Positions 8,415 through 16,947 of a DNA stretch of 64,000 bases are shown here, piece after piece (positions within the stretch are counted from its first letter, which is position 1; each line of letters begins with the position of its first letter). Where the stretch lies: assembly GCA_030682835.1 (NCBI GenBank), contig JAUXNG010000091.1, forward strand, positions 45,275 to 109,274, read 5' to 3'. The notes under the pieces are model-generated. The model was given only the letters and a program-made list of their open reading frames with translations. It was not told the DNA's origin and did no database searches. Source of the DNA: Hydrogenophaga sp. GTDB lineage: Bacteria; Pseudomonadota; Gammaproteobacteria; Burkholderiales; Burkholderiaceae_C. Position numbers and translations under genes: made by a program.

Positions 8415-8777
8415 ATCCTGAGCACCCTGCGAGAGATGAATGGAGTGGCCAAGGCCAGCGCTGTCAAGGCAGCTGTTGTGCAGGCCATCTTCGATGGCCG
8501 GTGAGGTGGTCAACGATCAAATGCTTGCCAGCGGCGTACCCAAGTACCAGAACGACATCTAATGGGCTCGGATGTACCTGGTCAATGCGGGCCTTCTCGA
8601 CATGTCCACGGCAGCGGCGATCTCTTACAAGACCGCCAGTGGCAACGTCAATGGAACCAAGAGTTGGGACCAGGCCGCTCTGCCCGCTCCCAGCGGGGAT
8701 GACCTGCAGCAAACTCTGGACGGCACGATCAACTGGCAGGTGCAGCTCAAGGACGTCCTGTGGTCTTTGACCGATCA
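8415..8777 (+). pseudogene. Decayed Mrr-type N-terminal domain
   Basis: Pieces in two frames resemble the winged-helix Mrr_N domain of Mrr-like restriction proteins. The first is ILSTLREMNGVAKASAVKAA to about 8500. After a frameshift come QMLASGVPKYQNDI, an in-frame TAA near 8560, and WARMYLVNAGLLDMSTAAAI. No nuclease domain follows; the IS4-type element begins directly after. The gene is therefore broken by a frameshift, a stop codon and loss of its 3' part. The identity rests on the pattern K-Y-x-N-x-I-x-WAR-x-YL only. Confidence 0.5.
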
Positions 8778-10248
8778 GGGCTTTGAGCACCACCCCTTTC
8801 AAGGTGTTGCCCGCCCAGCCTTGATAACCCGAGCGGTCGCCACATGCGAACTAGCGAGGGCGCCGTCCACGAACCCCTTGGGAACCTTTGGGTTGGGTGC
8901 ACACTTGCTGGTTGTCAACTGTCTGGGCTTGAGGCGAGTGGCCAGCCGCAACAATCGCTCCATGAGCTGGCTCAGCTGCAGGGCGCCCACTTGCGGCAGA
9001 TGCTCGGGCGGCAATGCAAAAGCCATCGCCTCATAACCACTGTTGATCTCCACCGTCAGGTGAAAGGTGGATACGTCGAATTCTGGATGCATGGCCTCGT
9101 GTGCCTGCGCGATCACGCGCTTGAGCAGGGCCAGCACGTTGTAGGCGAGCACCCCTGCGGCAAAGCCCAGCAGCGCCGCACGCGGATGACCCAGACTCTT
9201 GATCTCGCTGTGCAGCACCGACTCTAGCCGCCGGAACATACCTTCGATACGCCAGCGCTGGCGATACCGGCGCGCAATGGTGGCGGCCTCGATCTCCCGG
9301 GGGAGATTGCTCCACAGGATGACGTGCGTGTCTCCCGCCTCTGTGGACGATGACAGTTCAATCTCGATGCGCCGCCAGGGCTGCTGCTCAGCTGGCTCTT
9401 GAGCTGAATGCCTTGCTCACGCACGCGACCGGTCTGGGTGTCGGTGCATGCACCCCATGGACCGCGCTCGCTCACACGGGGATGGCGCGCATGCTCGCGC
9501 ACGATGAAGCAGGCCTGGCGCTGGCTCAGGCCGCACAGCAGCGCTTCGGAGCAGAAGTGCCGGTCTGCGATCCACACCTGCTGCGCCTGGACCGACGCCG
9601 TGAGGCTGGCCGCGCCCACGCGCTCGCTCTGATGCGTATCCTCACATGCCACGATGTCGCATACCAATGCACTGTCGGGGTCGTAGACCACCAGGGTGTG
9701 GCCCGGGCGTGCGGCGCCGCGAAAGCCGCGCAGCATGGCCAGCCGCTTGTCGCTGGCGGGCAAGTGGTTGCCGTCCAGAACGCGCAATTGCCAGCCGGGC
9801 AAGCTGGCCTGCCCGGGCAGGCACTCAGTCAAGGGAGCCAGCCGCTGCGCGCTGCCCTGCACCAGCGCGCGCAGCACGGCGGGCTCGCAGCGATTGACCT
9901 TGTCGTACAGCGCCGCCAGTGACACGGGCAGCCGTTCATCGAGCTTGAGCGCTGCCGCGTGCAGCGAGGGCCGAAGGCCCAGGGACACCAGCGTCCATCA
10001 GCTCCACCACCGTGGAGAACAACAGCTCGCGCGGGTACTGGCGCTGGCGGTGCGTCTCGAACACTTCATCGATCCAGTGCGCTGGCAGGGCCTGCTCCAG
10101 GGCCAGGCGCGCCATCACGCTGGCCGGTGCTTGCTGTTCGAACCGCTCCACCACTACTTGCCAGACCATCTTTGTTCCTGATTCCAGAGAAATCAGAAGA
10201 CTACGACGGTTGCTTCTCCAACACCTTGAAGGGGGTGCCTTTAAGAGC
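8778..10248 (-). mobile_element. IS4-family insertion sequence, about 1.47 kb
   Basis: The ends are imperfect inverted repeats that share CTTT(G/A)AG-, GCACC and CAAGGTGTTG blocks (left from 8778, right up to 10248). GATCA flanks both sides (8773-8777 and 10249-10253) as a likely target duplication, although IS4 elements often give longer ones. It carries one transposase gene that is now frameshifted. On its right side the duplicated target supplies the stop codon of the neighbouring cytochrome b gene. Confidence 0.7.
8799..10169 (-). pseudogene. IS4-family transposase, two frameshifts
   Basis: The protein can be reassembled from three frames. The N-terminal part begins MVWQVVVERFEQQAP at 10169. 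The middle part carries VLDGNHLP and WIADRHFCSEALL, the first two catalytic Asp regions. The C-terminal part has YRQRWRIEGMFRRLE, the Y-R-E signature. Frame changes are needed near 9985 (at VELM/SLGLRPSLHAA) and near 9395 (before EIELSSSTEAG). The DDE residues survive, but the enzyme should be inactive unless frameshifting occurs. The IS is therefore probably immobile in cis. Confidence 0.85.
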
Positions 10249-10250
10249 GA

Positions 10251-11045
10251 TCAATCACCGTCCCTTTCGTGCTGTCGCACATGTGCCCGGGAAAGATTCG
10301 GGCTTGGCTCTGCCAGCGGGTCGGCAATGCCACGAGAAAGCCTGCTTGATGGGTGCGCATCAAGCCACTGCCACGCCCCAAAGCCCAGCACCCCCAGCAG
10401 CAGCAAAGCGGCCAGCCAGCGGCGGTTGTGCTGCACCGGGCTGGGGCCTTGGCCGGGCACCCGTCCGGTCAGCATGGGTTGGGCCATGTTCTGGCGGCGC
10501 ATGACACTGAATGTGACCATCATCGCCAGGTGTGCCAGCACCACCAGCAGGAAGACGTTACTGAAGAATTCGTGAAGCTCTTCGAGCCAGTCCTCGCCCA
10601 ACGCGGTGCCCCAGTCGTTGAAGGTACCGTATCCCGTGAGCGTGACCGGCAGCACCAGTGCCAGCATCAACAGCACCGCCAGCGCCACGGCCATGTTCTG
10701 GCCCTGGCGCCAGTTGACGGCACGCAAATCGCCAGCTGTCCACGCTGCTTTCAGGGATTTCAGCCATGCAGGTGCCACCCCGAGCTTGCGCCACAGCAAG
10801 GATAAGCCCATTTGCCGCGGCCCCCAGAGCCCATAGCCCACACGGAAGGCGAGCAAGCCCGCCAGCGTATAGCCCAGCGTGACGTGCAGCAGCCGCCAGT
10901 GCTCGCTTTCCGCGGTGAGGTAGGCGCCAGCAAAACTGAGGGCAAACAACCAGTGGAACATGCGCGTGGGCGCATCGGTGACACGCCTGCTGGGCGCTCT
11001 GGTGGCATCCGGTGGGCTGGACGGTGGGGCGTATGAGGGGGTCAT
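10251..11045 (-). CDS. Cytochrome b561-type membrane protein
   Basis: 264 residues with four or five membrane segments: MFHWLFALSFAGAY, TLGYTLAGLLAFRVGYGLW, MAVALAVLLMLALVLPVTL and NVFLLVVLAHLAMMVTF. Histidines in FHW, LLHV, ELHEFF and LAHL are suitable b-heme ligands. A last hydrophobic segment (LAALLLLGVLGFGAW) follows. It is the third gene of an SHP-DHC-cytochrome b operon and would link the quinone pool to the periplasmic c-type partners. ATG at 11045 is preferred over an upstream start. The last codons and stop lie in the IS target duplication, so the original end of the gene appears preserved. Confidence 0.85.
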   Translation of the reverse strand: MTPSYAPPSSPPDATRAPSRRVTDAPTRMFHWLFALSFAGAYLTAESEHWRLLHVTLGYTLAGLLAFRVGYGLWGPRQMGLSLLWRKLGVAPAWLKSLKAAWTAGDLRAVNWRQGQNMAVALAVLLMLALVLPVTLTGYGTFNDWGTALGEDWLEELHEFFSNVFLLVVLAHLAMMVTFSVMRRQNMAQPMLTGRVPGQGPSPVQHNRRWLAALLLLGVLGFGAWQWLDAHPSSRLSRGIADPLAEPSPNLSRAHVRQHERDGD

Positions 11046-11068
11046 GGCGGGGCACCTTCGGTGGGGCA

Positions 11069-11626
11069 TCAGTCTTGCCAGGCACGGCGTTGGCGGGGCG
11101 AGAGGCCAGCGGGCATCTGCAGGCGGTTGTCGTCGTAGAGGCCTTGCTCGGTACCGGTGTGGCATGCAGCGCAGTTGGCCGCGGTTTTCACGCTCGGCAG
11201 CAACCAGACGCCGAGTTCTATGTGGCGGTGCTTGCGCACGAACCACGCGGAGCGGGTGATGCGGTCTTCAGAGGGTTCTTTGGCCACGCGCTTGTACGTG
11301 CCAGCGTGGGCCTGCAGCCACCCGGCGAGTTGCTGCACGGTGGCCGGGTCCAGCGACGCATCGGTACCGAAATGCTGATCCAGCCCGCCCATGAGGCGCT
11401 GCCACGAGCGGGCTGGCAGCATGCCCGGCGGGTAGGCGGTATGGCAGGCCGCACATTCCTGCACGTAGACAGGCAGCACCACCTGCGGCATGAGGCGGCC
11501 ACTTTCTGCATGTGCGGTTCCCAGGACGAAGCCCACACAAAGGGCCACGCCAAGCCGCCCAGCCAGGACCTTGAACCGTTGGGTTGCCTGCCGGGACCCC
11601 GGAGGGCGCGAACGAATGACGCTCAT
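11069..11626 (-). CDS. Diheme cytochrome c (DHC)
   Basis: 185 residues with a signal peptide (GVALCVGFVLGTAHA, cleavage near residue 38). Two CxxCH heme sites follow: CAACH in YVQECAACHTAYPPG and CAACHTG near residue 155. Both length and partners match DHC, the periplasmic electron donor to SHP. The start overlaps the SHP stop as ATGA, so the two are translated together. Expected location is the periplasm, receiving electrons from the membrane cytochrome b encoded downstream. The exact electron sink in this host is unknown. Confidence 0.88.
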   Translation of the reverse strand: MSVIRSRPPGSRQATQRFKVLAGRLGVALCVGFVLGTAHAESGRLMPQVVLPVYVQECAACHTAYPPGMLPARSWQRLMGGLDQHFGTDASLDPATVQQLAGWLQAHAGTYKRVAKEPSEDRITRSAWFVRKHRHIELGVWLLPSVKTAANCAACHTGTEQGLYDDNRLQMPAGLSPRQRRAWQD

Positions 11627-12030
11627 TTCAGCTCCAGGAGGAAGGCCAGCACATCGGCTTTTTCGATGGCGGTGCATTCGCGCGCCAGCACGTCCTTGCA
11701 GTTGCGGCGAAACCATTTGTCTGCCTTGGCTGCATCGGTCAGGCTTCGGGCGTTGAAGGCGGGCGCCAGCGCAGCGATGGCTTTGCTGGTGTTTGCATGC
11801 TGGCCCTGTGCGGTGGGCAGAGCACCGTGGCACGAGGCACACGACCATTCACCACCATGGCGGGACTGGAAAAAAACCTGCCCCCGCGCGGCAACACCTG
11901 GGGCACCGGCCTCGGCATTCCAGCGTTGCAGTTGTGCGGCGGGGGTCGTGTCGCCCGCGTGGGCAGTGGCGGCCAGCCCCAGCAGCACGGCGGCCGTCAG
12001 TCCGTGGAGAGAGGGAAAATGGAAGTTCAT
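11623..12030 (-). CDS. SHP-type monoheme cytochrome c
   Basis: 135 residues with a clear signal peptide ending ATAHA. One heme site, CASCHG, is followed by the family-typical GQHANTSKAI (a candidate Asn sixth ligand) and WFRRNCKDVLARECT-like spacing. The pattern is that of the sphaeroides heme protein, an oxygen- and NO-binding cytochrome of uncertain purpose. It is the first gene of the operon with DHC and cytochrome b and is divergent from a PepSY/two-component operon, 146 bp apart. ATG at 12030 has a GGAG site. Confidence 0.88.
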   Translation of the reverse strand: MNFHFPSLHGLTAAVLLGLAATAHAGDTTPAAQLQRWNAEAGAPGVAARGQVFFQSRHGGEWSCASCHGALPTAQGQHANTSKAIAALAPAFNARSLTDAAKADKWFRRNCKDVLARECTAIEKADVLAFLLELK

Positions 12031-12134
12031 GGCACAGCTCCAGTCAGGGAGAAAAGAATTGGGAAATGGGCGGGCCGATGCAAGGGCCATGGACGCAGTG
12101 TGCAAACCGGTACTTGAACGAGACCTGAAGCCGT

Positions 12135-12152
12135 TGTTCAGCCACCGTTCAG
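12135..12152 (+). promoter_or_regulatory. PhoP-type direct-repeat box
   Basis: TGTTCA-N5-CGTTCA (11-bp period) resembles a PhoP box. The -10-like GACAAT follows 11 bp later (12164-12169), which predicts a start of transcription about 12176, at the very start of the PepSY gene. The box lies in the divergent region between shp and the PepSY-PhoPQ-like operon, so it could serve autoregulation and, on the other side, the cytochrome operon. Confidence 0.55.
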
Positions 12153-12176
12153 AATCGCTTGAGGACAATGTGGACC

Positions 12177-12533
12177 ATGAACACCTTCAGCCGTTTTCCC
12201 CTGGCCCTGCTGTGCGCCGCACTGGTGGTCGTTTCCCTCTCGCTGGTACGGCCCGAGGCCGCCAGCGCGGGCAGCGACGAGCGAGATCACGACCGTGCGC
12301 GCAACGCCCTGCAGGCCGGCGAGGTCCTGCCACTGAAGTCACTGCTGACGCAGCTGGAACGCACACATCCGGGCCAGGTGCTGGAGGTGGAACTGGAGCA
12401 TGAGCACGGACTGTGGGTATACGAGTTCAAGCTGCTCCAGCCCGATGGTCGCCTGGTCAGGCTGGAGCTGGATGCCCGCACGGGCACGCTGCTCCAGCAG
12501 CGCGTGCGTGAGCGCAAGCGCGACAGCCAGTGA
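12177..12533 (+). CDS. Periplasmic PepSY-domain protein
   Basis: 118 residues: a signal peptide (LALLCAALVVVSLSLV) and one PepSY-like unit with VLPLKSLLTQLERTHPGQVL then VYEFKLLQPDGRLVRLELD. Such small PepSY proteins are commonly encoded beside PhoPQ/QseBC-type two-component systems and are suspected to modulate the sensor or a periplasmic protease. It begins the operon, 6 bp before the response regulator. The ATG at 12177 was chosen over 12168, which lies too close to the only GAGGA. The transcript may be nearly leaderless. Confidence 0.75.
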   Translation: MNTFSRFPLALLCAALVVVSLSLVRPEAASAGSDERDHDRARNALQAGEVLPLKSLLTQLERTHPGQVLEVELEHEHGLWVYEFKLLQPDGRLVRLELDARTGTLLQQRVRERKRDSQ

Positions 12534-12539
12534 GCGGCC

Positions 12540-13199
12540 ATGCGCATCTTGCTGGTGGAAGACGACGCCGTGCTGCGCGGTCAGCTGCGCACGGCGCTGG
12601 AGGAGGCAGGCCACATCGCCGAGGTGGCCGACAACGGCCGCGATGCCCTGTTCAGGGGGGAAACCGAAAGTTTCGACGCTGTGGTGCTAGACTTGGGGTT
12701 GCCGCAGCTGGACGGCATCACCGTGCTGCAGCGCTGGCGTGCGGCCGGGCGCGCCATGCCTGTGCTCATCCTCACGGCACGCGACAACTGGAGCGAGAAG
12801 GTGGCGGGCATAGACGCCGGAGCGGACGACTACCTGACCAAGCCGTTCCACCTGGAGGAGTTGTTGGCACGCCTGCGTGCCCTGATGCGCAGGGCCGCCG
12901 GCCAGGCATCGGCGGTCTTGCGGTGCGGCACGGTGCGCCTGGACACCCGAAGTGGGCGTGTCACGGTGGACGGCCAGCCGGTGGCCCTGACCAGCCATGA
13001 GCACCGGGTGCTGGAGTACTTGATGCACCGGCCCGGCGCCGTGGTCTCGCGCAGCGAACTGACCGAGCATATCTATGCTCAGGACCACGACCGCGACTCC
13101 AACACCATTGAAGTTTTTGTGGGCCGCCTGCGCAAGAAACTGCCTGAAGGCATCATTGAAACCGTACGCGGCCTGGGTTACCGCCTGGTGGTGCCGTGA
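12540..13199 (+). CDS. OmpR/PhoP-type response regulator
   Basis: 219 residues. The receiver has VEDDA (acidic pocket), the phospho-acceptor Asp51 in VVLDLGLPQLDG, and the Lys of YLTKPF. The winged-helix effector ends with NTIEVFVGRLRKKL and GLGYRLVVP. The sequence is closest in character to PhoP/QseB regulators. Its stop overlaps the kinase start as GTGA. It probably acts on the PhoP-type box at 12135. The signal (Mg2+, cationic peptides, metals) cannot be read from sequence. Confidence 0.88.
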   Translation: MRILLVEDDAVLRGQLRTALEEAGHIAEVADNGRDALFRGETESFDAVVLDLGLPQLDGITVLQRWRAAGRAMPVLILTARDNWSEKVAGIDAGADDYLTKPFHLEELLARLRALMRRAAGQASAVLRCGTVRLDTRSGRVTVDGQPVALTSHEHRVLEYLMHRPGAVVSRSELTEHIYAQDHDRDSNTIEVFVGRLRKKLPEGIIETVRGLGYRLVVP

Positions 13200-14626
13200 C
13201 GGCACCCTGGTGGCCCCGAATCGGCACGGGCTCCCTGCGTTTGCGGCTGCTGGGCGCCACGCTGGTGACGCTGGCGCTGGCGCTGACCGGCGCGCACTGG
13301 TGGCTCAGCAGCCTGTTCAGGGACCATGTGTGGCGCCAGTTCGATGTGGCGCTGGTGCAGCAGCTGGACCAGCTGACGGCGCGCCTGTCGTTTGACAGCG
13401 AAGGCTTGCCCAGCATCGACCCAGGCAGCCTGTCGGACCCGCGCTGGGACAGACCCTACTCGGGTCTCTACTGGCAACTCGACCGCGTGGGGGCGCCAAC
13501 ACCGACCGGTGCGCCAGCCCCAGGACGCACGGGCGTGCTGCGCTCCCGTTCGTTGTGGGACAGCCAGCTCCATCTGCCGCTGGACGCGCTGGCCCCCGGG
13601 AGCCTGCACACCCACGAGGCGGCGGGCCCAGGCGGTGAGGCGGTGCGCGTGGTGGAGCGGACCGTGGCCGCGGGTACACACGCGCGTGAAATCGACGCCT
13701 GGCGCCTGATAGTGGCAGCCGATACGCAGGAGACGCAGCAGGCGATGGGGCGGTTCAGTGGCTTGCTGGCGGCGTCTTTGGCGGGGCTGGGCGCCTTGCT
13801 CGCACTAGCGGCGCTGGCGCAGGTGTCGGTGGGCCTGGCGCCATTGCGCCGCATGCGCGAGGCCTTGCAGCGCCTGCGCGACGGGCATGCCCGCCGGCTT
13901 GAAGGGGATTTTCCGATGGAGTTGCAGCCGCTTATTCACGACTTCAACAGCGTGCTGGAACGCAATGCCGAGGTGGTGGAACGCGCCCGCACACAGGCGG
14001 GCAACTTGGCCCACGCACTCAAGACGCCACTGGCCGCTCTGCGCAACGCGGCGCGGCAGTCTGCGCCCTCTGAACTGGGCACCCTGGTGAGCGAACAGGT
14101 CGAGCAAGCTCAGCGGCACATACAGTGGCACCTCGCCCGCGCCCGGGCGGCCGCCACGCAGCACCTGCCCGGCCAGCGCACGCCGCTGGCGCCCGCGCTG
14201 GCGGGGCTGGTGCGCGTCATGGACAAGGTGCATGCCGAGCGCGCCATTGCGGTGAACGCCAACGCCGTGGCACCCGAGCTGGCCTTTGCCGGCGAAGCCC
14301 AGGACCTGCAGGACATGCTAGGCAATCTGCTGGACAACGCCTGCCGCAGCGCCCGCCGGCAGGTAGAGGTGACGGCACAGCGCGATGGCCCGCAACTGTG
14401 CATTGCTGTGGACGACGACGGCCCGGGCATTGACCCCGAATTGCGCCCTGCCGTGCTGCGGCGTGGGGTGCGGCTGGACGAAATGGTGCCCGGCAGCGGG
14501 CTGGGGCTTTCCATCGTGGTGGAACTGGCCAGCCTCTACGGTGGCGAGCTGGCGCTGCAAGACAGCCCCCTTGGTGGTCTGCGGGCCCTGCTCATACTGC
14601 CTCATTCACCTGAAACCAGACCCTGA
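13196..14626 (+). CDS. PhoQ-type sensor histidine kinase
   Basis: 476 residues from a GTG overlapping the regulator's stop. It has a membrane helix at about 18-38, a periplasmic domain of about 145 residues and a second helix at 188-212 leading into HAMP. The dimerization box is NLAHALKTPLAAL with the phosphorylated H273. The ATPase domain has an N box (NLLDNACRSA), a G1 box (DDDGPGI) and a G2 box (GSGLGLSIV). The HALKTPLA form of the H box is typical of the PhoQ group. The sensor domain shows no clear acidic patch by eye, so the ligand is left open. Confidence 0.88.
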   Translation: MTAPWWPRIGTGSLRLRLLGATLVTLALALTGAHWWLSSLFRDHVWRQFDVALVQQLDQLTARLSFDSEGLPSIDPGSLSDPRWDRPYSGLYWQLDRVGAPTPTGAPAPGRTGVLRSRSLWDSQLHLPLDALAPGSLHTHEAAGPGGEAVRVVERTVAAGTHAREIDAWRLIVAADTQETQQAMGRFSGLLAASLAGLGALLALAALAQVSVGLAPLRRMREALQRLRDGHARRLEGDFPMELQPLIHDFNSVLERNAEVVERARTQAGNLAHALKTPLAALRNAARQSAPSELGTLVSEQVEQAQRHIQWHLARARAAATQHLPGQRTPLAPALAGLVRVMDKVHAERAIAVNANAVAPELAFAGEAQDLQDMLGNLLDNACRSARRQVEVTAQRDGPQLCIAVDDDGPGIDPELRPAVLRRGVRLDEMVPGSGLGLSIVVELASLYGGELALQDSPLGGLRALLILPHSPETRP

Positions 14627-14646
14627 ACCACCCCGAAGCACCACGC

Positions 14647-14663
14647 CTTCAGGTCTGCTTAAG
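14647..14663 (+). promoter_or_regulatory. PmrA-type box before pmrA
   Basis: CTTCAG-GTCTG-CTTAAG is two half-sites with an 11-bp period. After exactly 10 bp comes a weak -10-like TAGCGT (14674-14679). It lies 58 bp before the pmrA start, in the 94-bp gap after the PhoQ-like gene, and suggests autoregulation. Two further boxes of the same design lie at 16820 and 19412. Confidence 0.65.
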
Positions 14664-14720
14664 CTGTACGGGTTAGCGTTGCACCATCTCCACCCTCGCC
14701 CTCTCCCTGCGACCCCATCC

Positions 14721-15404
14721 ATGCGCCTGATCATTCTGGAAGACGACCCCCAACTCGGCGAGGCCCTGGCCATCGGCTTGCGCCAGCAGGGCCATGTGGT
14801 GGACTGGTTCCAGGACGGCGAGCCGGCCGGCCACGCGCTGGGGTCGGCCGCCTACGACGCGCTCATCCTCGACCTGGGCCTGCCGCGCACCGACGGCGTT
14901 ACCTGGTTGCGCCAATGGCGTGCCGCTGGCCTGACCCTGCCGGTGCTGATCCTGACCGCGCGCGATGGCGTGGAGCACCGCATCGGTGGGCTGGATGCCG
15001 GTGCCGACGACTACCTCATAAAGCCCATCGACATACACGAACTGGCGGCGCGCCTGCGCGCGCTGCTGCGGCGCGCCACCGGGCGTGTGCAGACCGTGTG
15101 GACGCACGGTGCGTTGCAGTTCGACCCGGCCAACCGCACGGTGCGTTGGAATGGGCGGGCAGTGGAACTGACGCCGCGCGAAACCGCCCTGCTGGAGGTG
15201 CTGCTCAAGCAACCGCAGAAGGTGCTCTCCAAGAGCCGCTTGCAGGAGCAGTTGTACGACTGGAGCGGTGAGGAGCCCGACAGCAATGTGCTGGAGGTGC
15301 ACATCCACCACCTGCGCCGCAAGATCCATCCGGGTATCGTGCGCACGGTACGCGGCGTGGGCTATGCCCTGGGCGCGCCCCAGGAAACACCGGCTGCGGC
15401 ATGA
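14721..15404 (+). CDS. PmrA/QseB-type response regulator
   Basis: 227 residues. The receiver domain has LEDDPQLGEAL, the phospho-Asp in LILDLGLPRTDG and the Lys of YLIKPID. The winged helix ends VLEVHIHHLRRKIHPG then VRGVGYALG, typical of the PmrA/QseB branch. The true start is ATG at 14721 (MRLIILEDD); the longer frame upstream is antisense-like noise. It is paired with the kinase 10 bp downstream. Boxes of the PmrA type before this gene, the HiPIP gene and eptA make control of lipid A modification the best guess. Confidence 0.85.
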   Translation: MRLIILEDDPQLGEALAIGLRQQGHVVDWFQDGEPAGHALGSAAYDALILDLGLPRTDGVTWLRQWRAAGLTLPVLILTARDGVEHRIGGLDAGADDYLIKPIDIHELAARLRALLRRATGRVQTVWTHGALQFDPANRTVRWNGRAVELTPRETALLEVLLKQPQKVLSKSRLQEQLYDWSGEEPDSNVLEVHIHHLRRKIHPGIVRTVRGVGYALGAPQETPAAA

Positions 15405-15414
15405 CCAGCTGCGC

Positions 15415-16824
15415 ATGTCCACCGCCCCCCTGACCCTGCAGCGCCGGCTGCTGCTCTATCTGCTGATCACGGCGCCGCTGGTGTGGTCGGTGGCACTGGG
15501 TTTTTCCATGGTCAAGGCGCGCCACGAAGTCAATGAGCTGTTCGACACCGAGATGATCCGGCTGGCCCGCCAGATCCAGGTGATTTCGCCCAGTCTGTCC
15601 CCCGACCGCACCGGCCCCCAGTGGCTGGCCGAGCCGCCACCCACACAGGGTGAGGCCGACCTGAACGATCTGGCGGTGGCGGTTTGGAACCAGGACGGCG
15701 AGATGCTGGTGGTGGACCGCGAAGGGGTGGCCTTGCCGTGGCACCCCGACGCCACCGGGTTCATGGACGTGTCGGTGGGCGCCGAGGCCTGGCGTGTCTA
15801 CTACCTGCCGGCCCCCGGACTGAAGGGCCTGATCGCGGCCGGTCAGCGCATGGACGAACGCGACGAGCTGGTGTGGGGCCTGGTGAGCAGTCAGATGGTG
15901 CCCTGGCTGCTGGTGCTGCCCGTGCTGCTGGCGGCCATGGCGTGGGCTGTGCGCCGGGCCCTGGAACCCATGAAGGCGGTGACGGAGTCGCTTCACGCCC
16001 GCAGTGCCGACGATCTGCACCCCCTGCCGCTGGACCTCGCACCGCAGGAACTGCACCCGCTGCTGGAGGCCATGAACAGCCTGTTCCAGCGCATAGCAAC
16101 CACGCTGGAACATGAACGGCGCTTCACCGCCGACGCGGCGCACGAACTGCGCACGCCCATGGCCGTGCTGTCGGCGCAGTGGACCGTTTTTCAGGGTGCC
16201 CGCGACGACGCCGAGCGGCAACGTGCCGCCGAGAAACTGACGCAGGGCCTGGCGCGCGCCAGCCGCCTCATGGAGCAGCTGCTCAGCCTGTCGCGACTGG
16301 AAGCCACGCAGGGGCTGACACAACCGCAGCCGCTGCGCTGGCACGAATTGGTGGAGCAGGTGCTCTCGGATGTGCTGCCACTGGCTGAGCGGCGCCAGAT
16401 CGAGTTGGCGTGCGAGTGGAACGAGCCGGGCGAAACCGGCGAGTCGGATGGTCCTGCCTGGCTGGGCGACAACACGCTCATGGCACTGCTGCTGCGCAAC
16501 CTGCTGGACAACGCGGTGCGCTACGCACCCGCAGGCTCCACGGTGGCGCTCAGGCTCACGGCCCATTCCGTGGCGGTGGACAACGCCACCCAGTCGGCTG
16601 TGACCCAACGCATGGCCCCGGCCGACCTCGCGCAGTGGGGCAAGCGCTTCCACCGCCCCGACGGTCAGCAGGAAAGCGGCAGCGGGCTGGGCGTGTCCAT
16701 TGCGCGGCGCATTGCGCTGCTACACGGTCTCACGCTCCATTACCGCATGGGTGCTAATGGCCATGTGGTGGCCGAACTCGCCCGGTCTGCAGTGCCTGCC
16801 GCGCCGCCCGTTGCCGAACCTTAA
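15415..16824 (+). CDS. PmrB/QseC-type sensor histidine kinase
   Basis: 469 residues. Membrane helices lie at about 12-32 and 161-180, with a periplasmic domain of about 130 residues between them. The H box is ERRFTADAAHELRTPMAVL with H243, and the N box is LLRNLLDNAVRYAP. The G2 box is GSGLGVSIA. The G1 box (normally DxGPG) is replaced by VAVDNATQSAVT, which keeps the Asp but lacks the glycines. Variation at G1 is known within QseC-like kinases, so activity is not excluded. The stop codon lies inside a PmrA-type box serving the next gene. Confidence 0.82.
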   Translation: MSTAPLTLQRRLLLYLLITAPLVWSVALGFSMVKARHEVNELFDTEMIRLARQIQVISPSLSPDRTGPQWLAEPPPTQGEADLNDLAVAVWNQDGEMLVVDREGVALPWHPDATGFMDVSVGAEAWRVYYLPAPGLKGLIAAGQRMDERDELVWGLVSSQMVPWLLVLPVLLAAMAWAVRRALEPMKAVTESLHARSADDLHPLPLDLAPQELHPLLEAMNSLFQRIATTLEHERRFTADAAHELRTPMAVLSAQWTVFQGARDDAERQRAAEKLTQGLARASRLMEQLLSLSRLEATQGLTQPQPLRWHELVEQVLSDVLPLAERRQIELACEWNEPGETGESDGPAWLGDNTLMALLLRNLLDNAVRYAPAGSTVALRLTAHSVAVDNATQSAVTQRMAPADLAQWGKRFHRPDGQQESGSGLGVSIARRIALLHGLTLHYRMGANGHVVAELARSAVPAAPPVAEP

Positions 16825-16836
16825 GCGGGCATTAAG
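16820..16836 (+). promoter_or_regulatory. PmrA-type box before the HiPIP-dgkA pair
   Basis: CTTAAG-CGGGC-ATTAAG, an almost ideal PmrA box with 11-bp period, overlaps the TAA of the sensor kinase gene. After exactly 10 bp comes TACAAC (16847-16852), a good -10 hexamer. The HiPIP start codon is about 95 bp further on. Confidence 0.75.
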
Positions 16837-16947
16837 GCACGCCGTCTACAACCGACCCCGTCGTCCCGGAAAGCGGCAGTCCCCACGATGGGGCCTGACG
16901 CCCTGGCGAGGACCGCCAGGCTTTTCTGGCACCCCACAGAGCACATC

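Noticed and set aside
15205..16653. A 482-codon open frame on the - strand
   Set aside because: It is antisense to pmrA and pmrB, both of which carry full family motifs.
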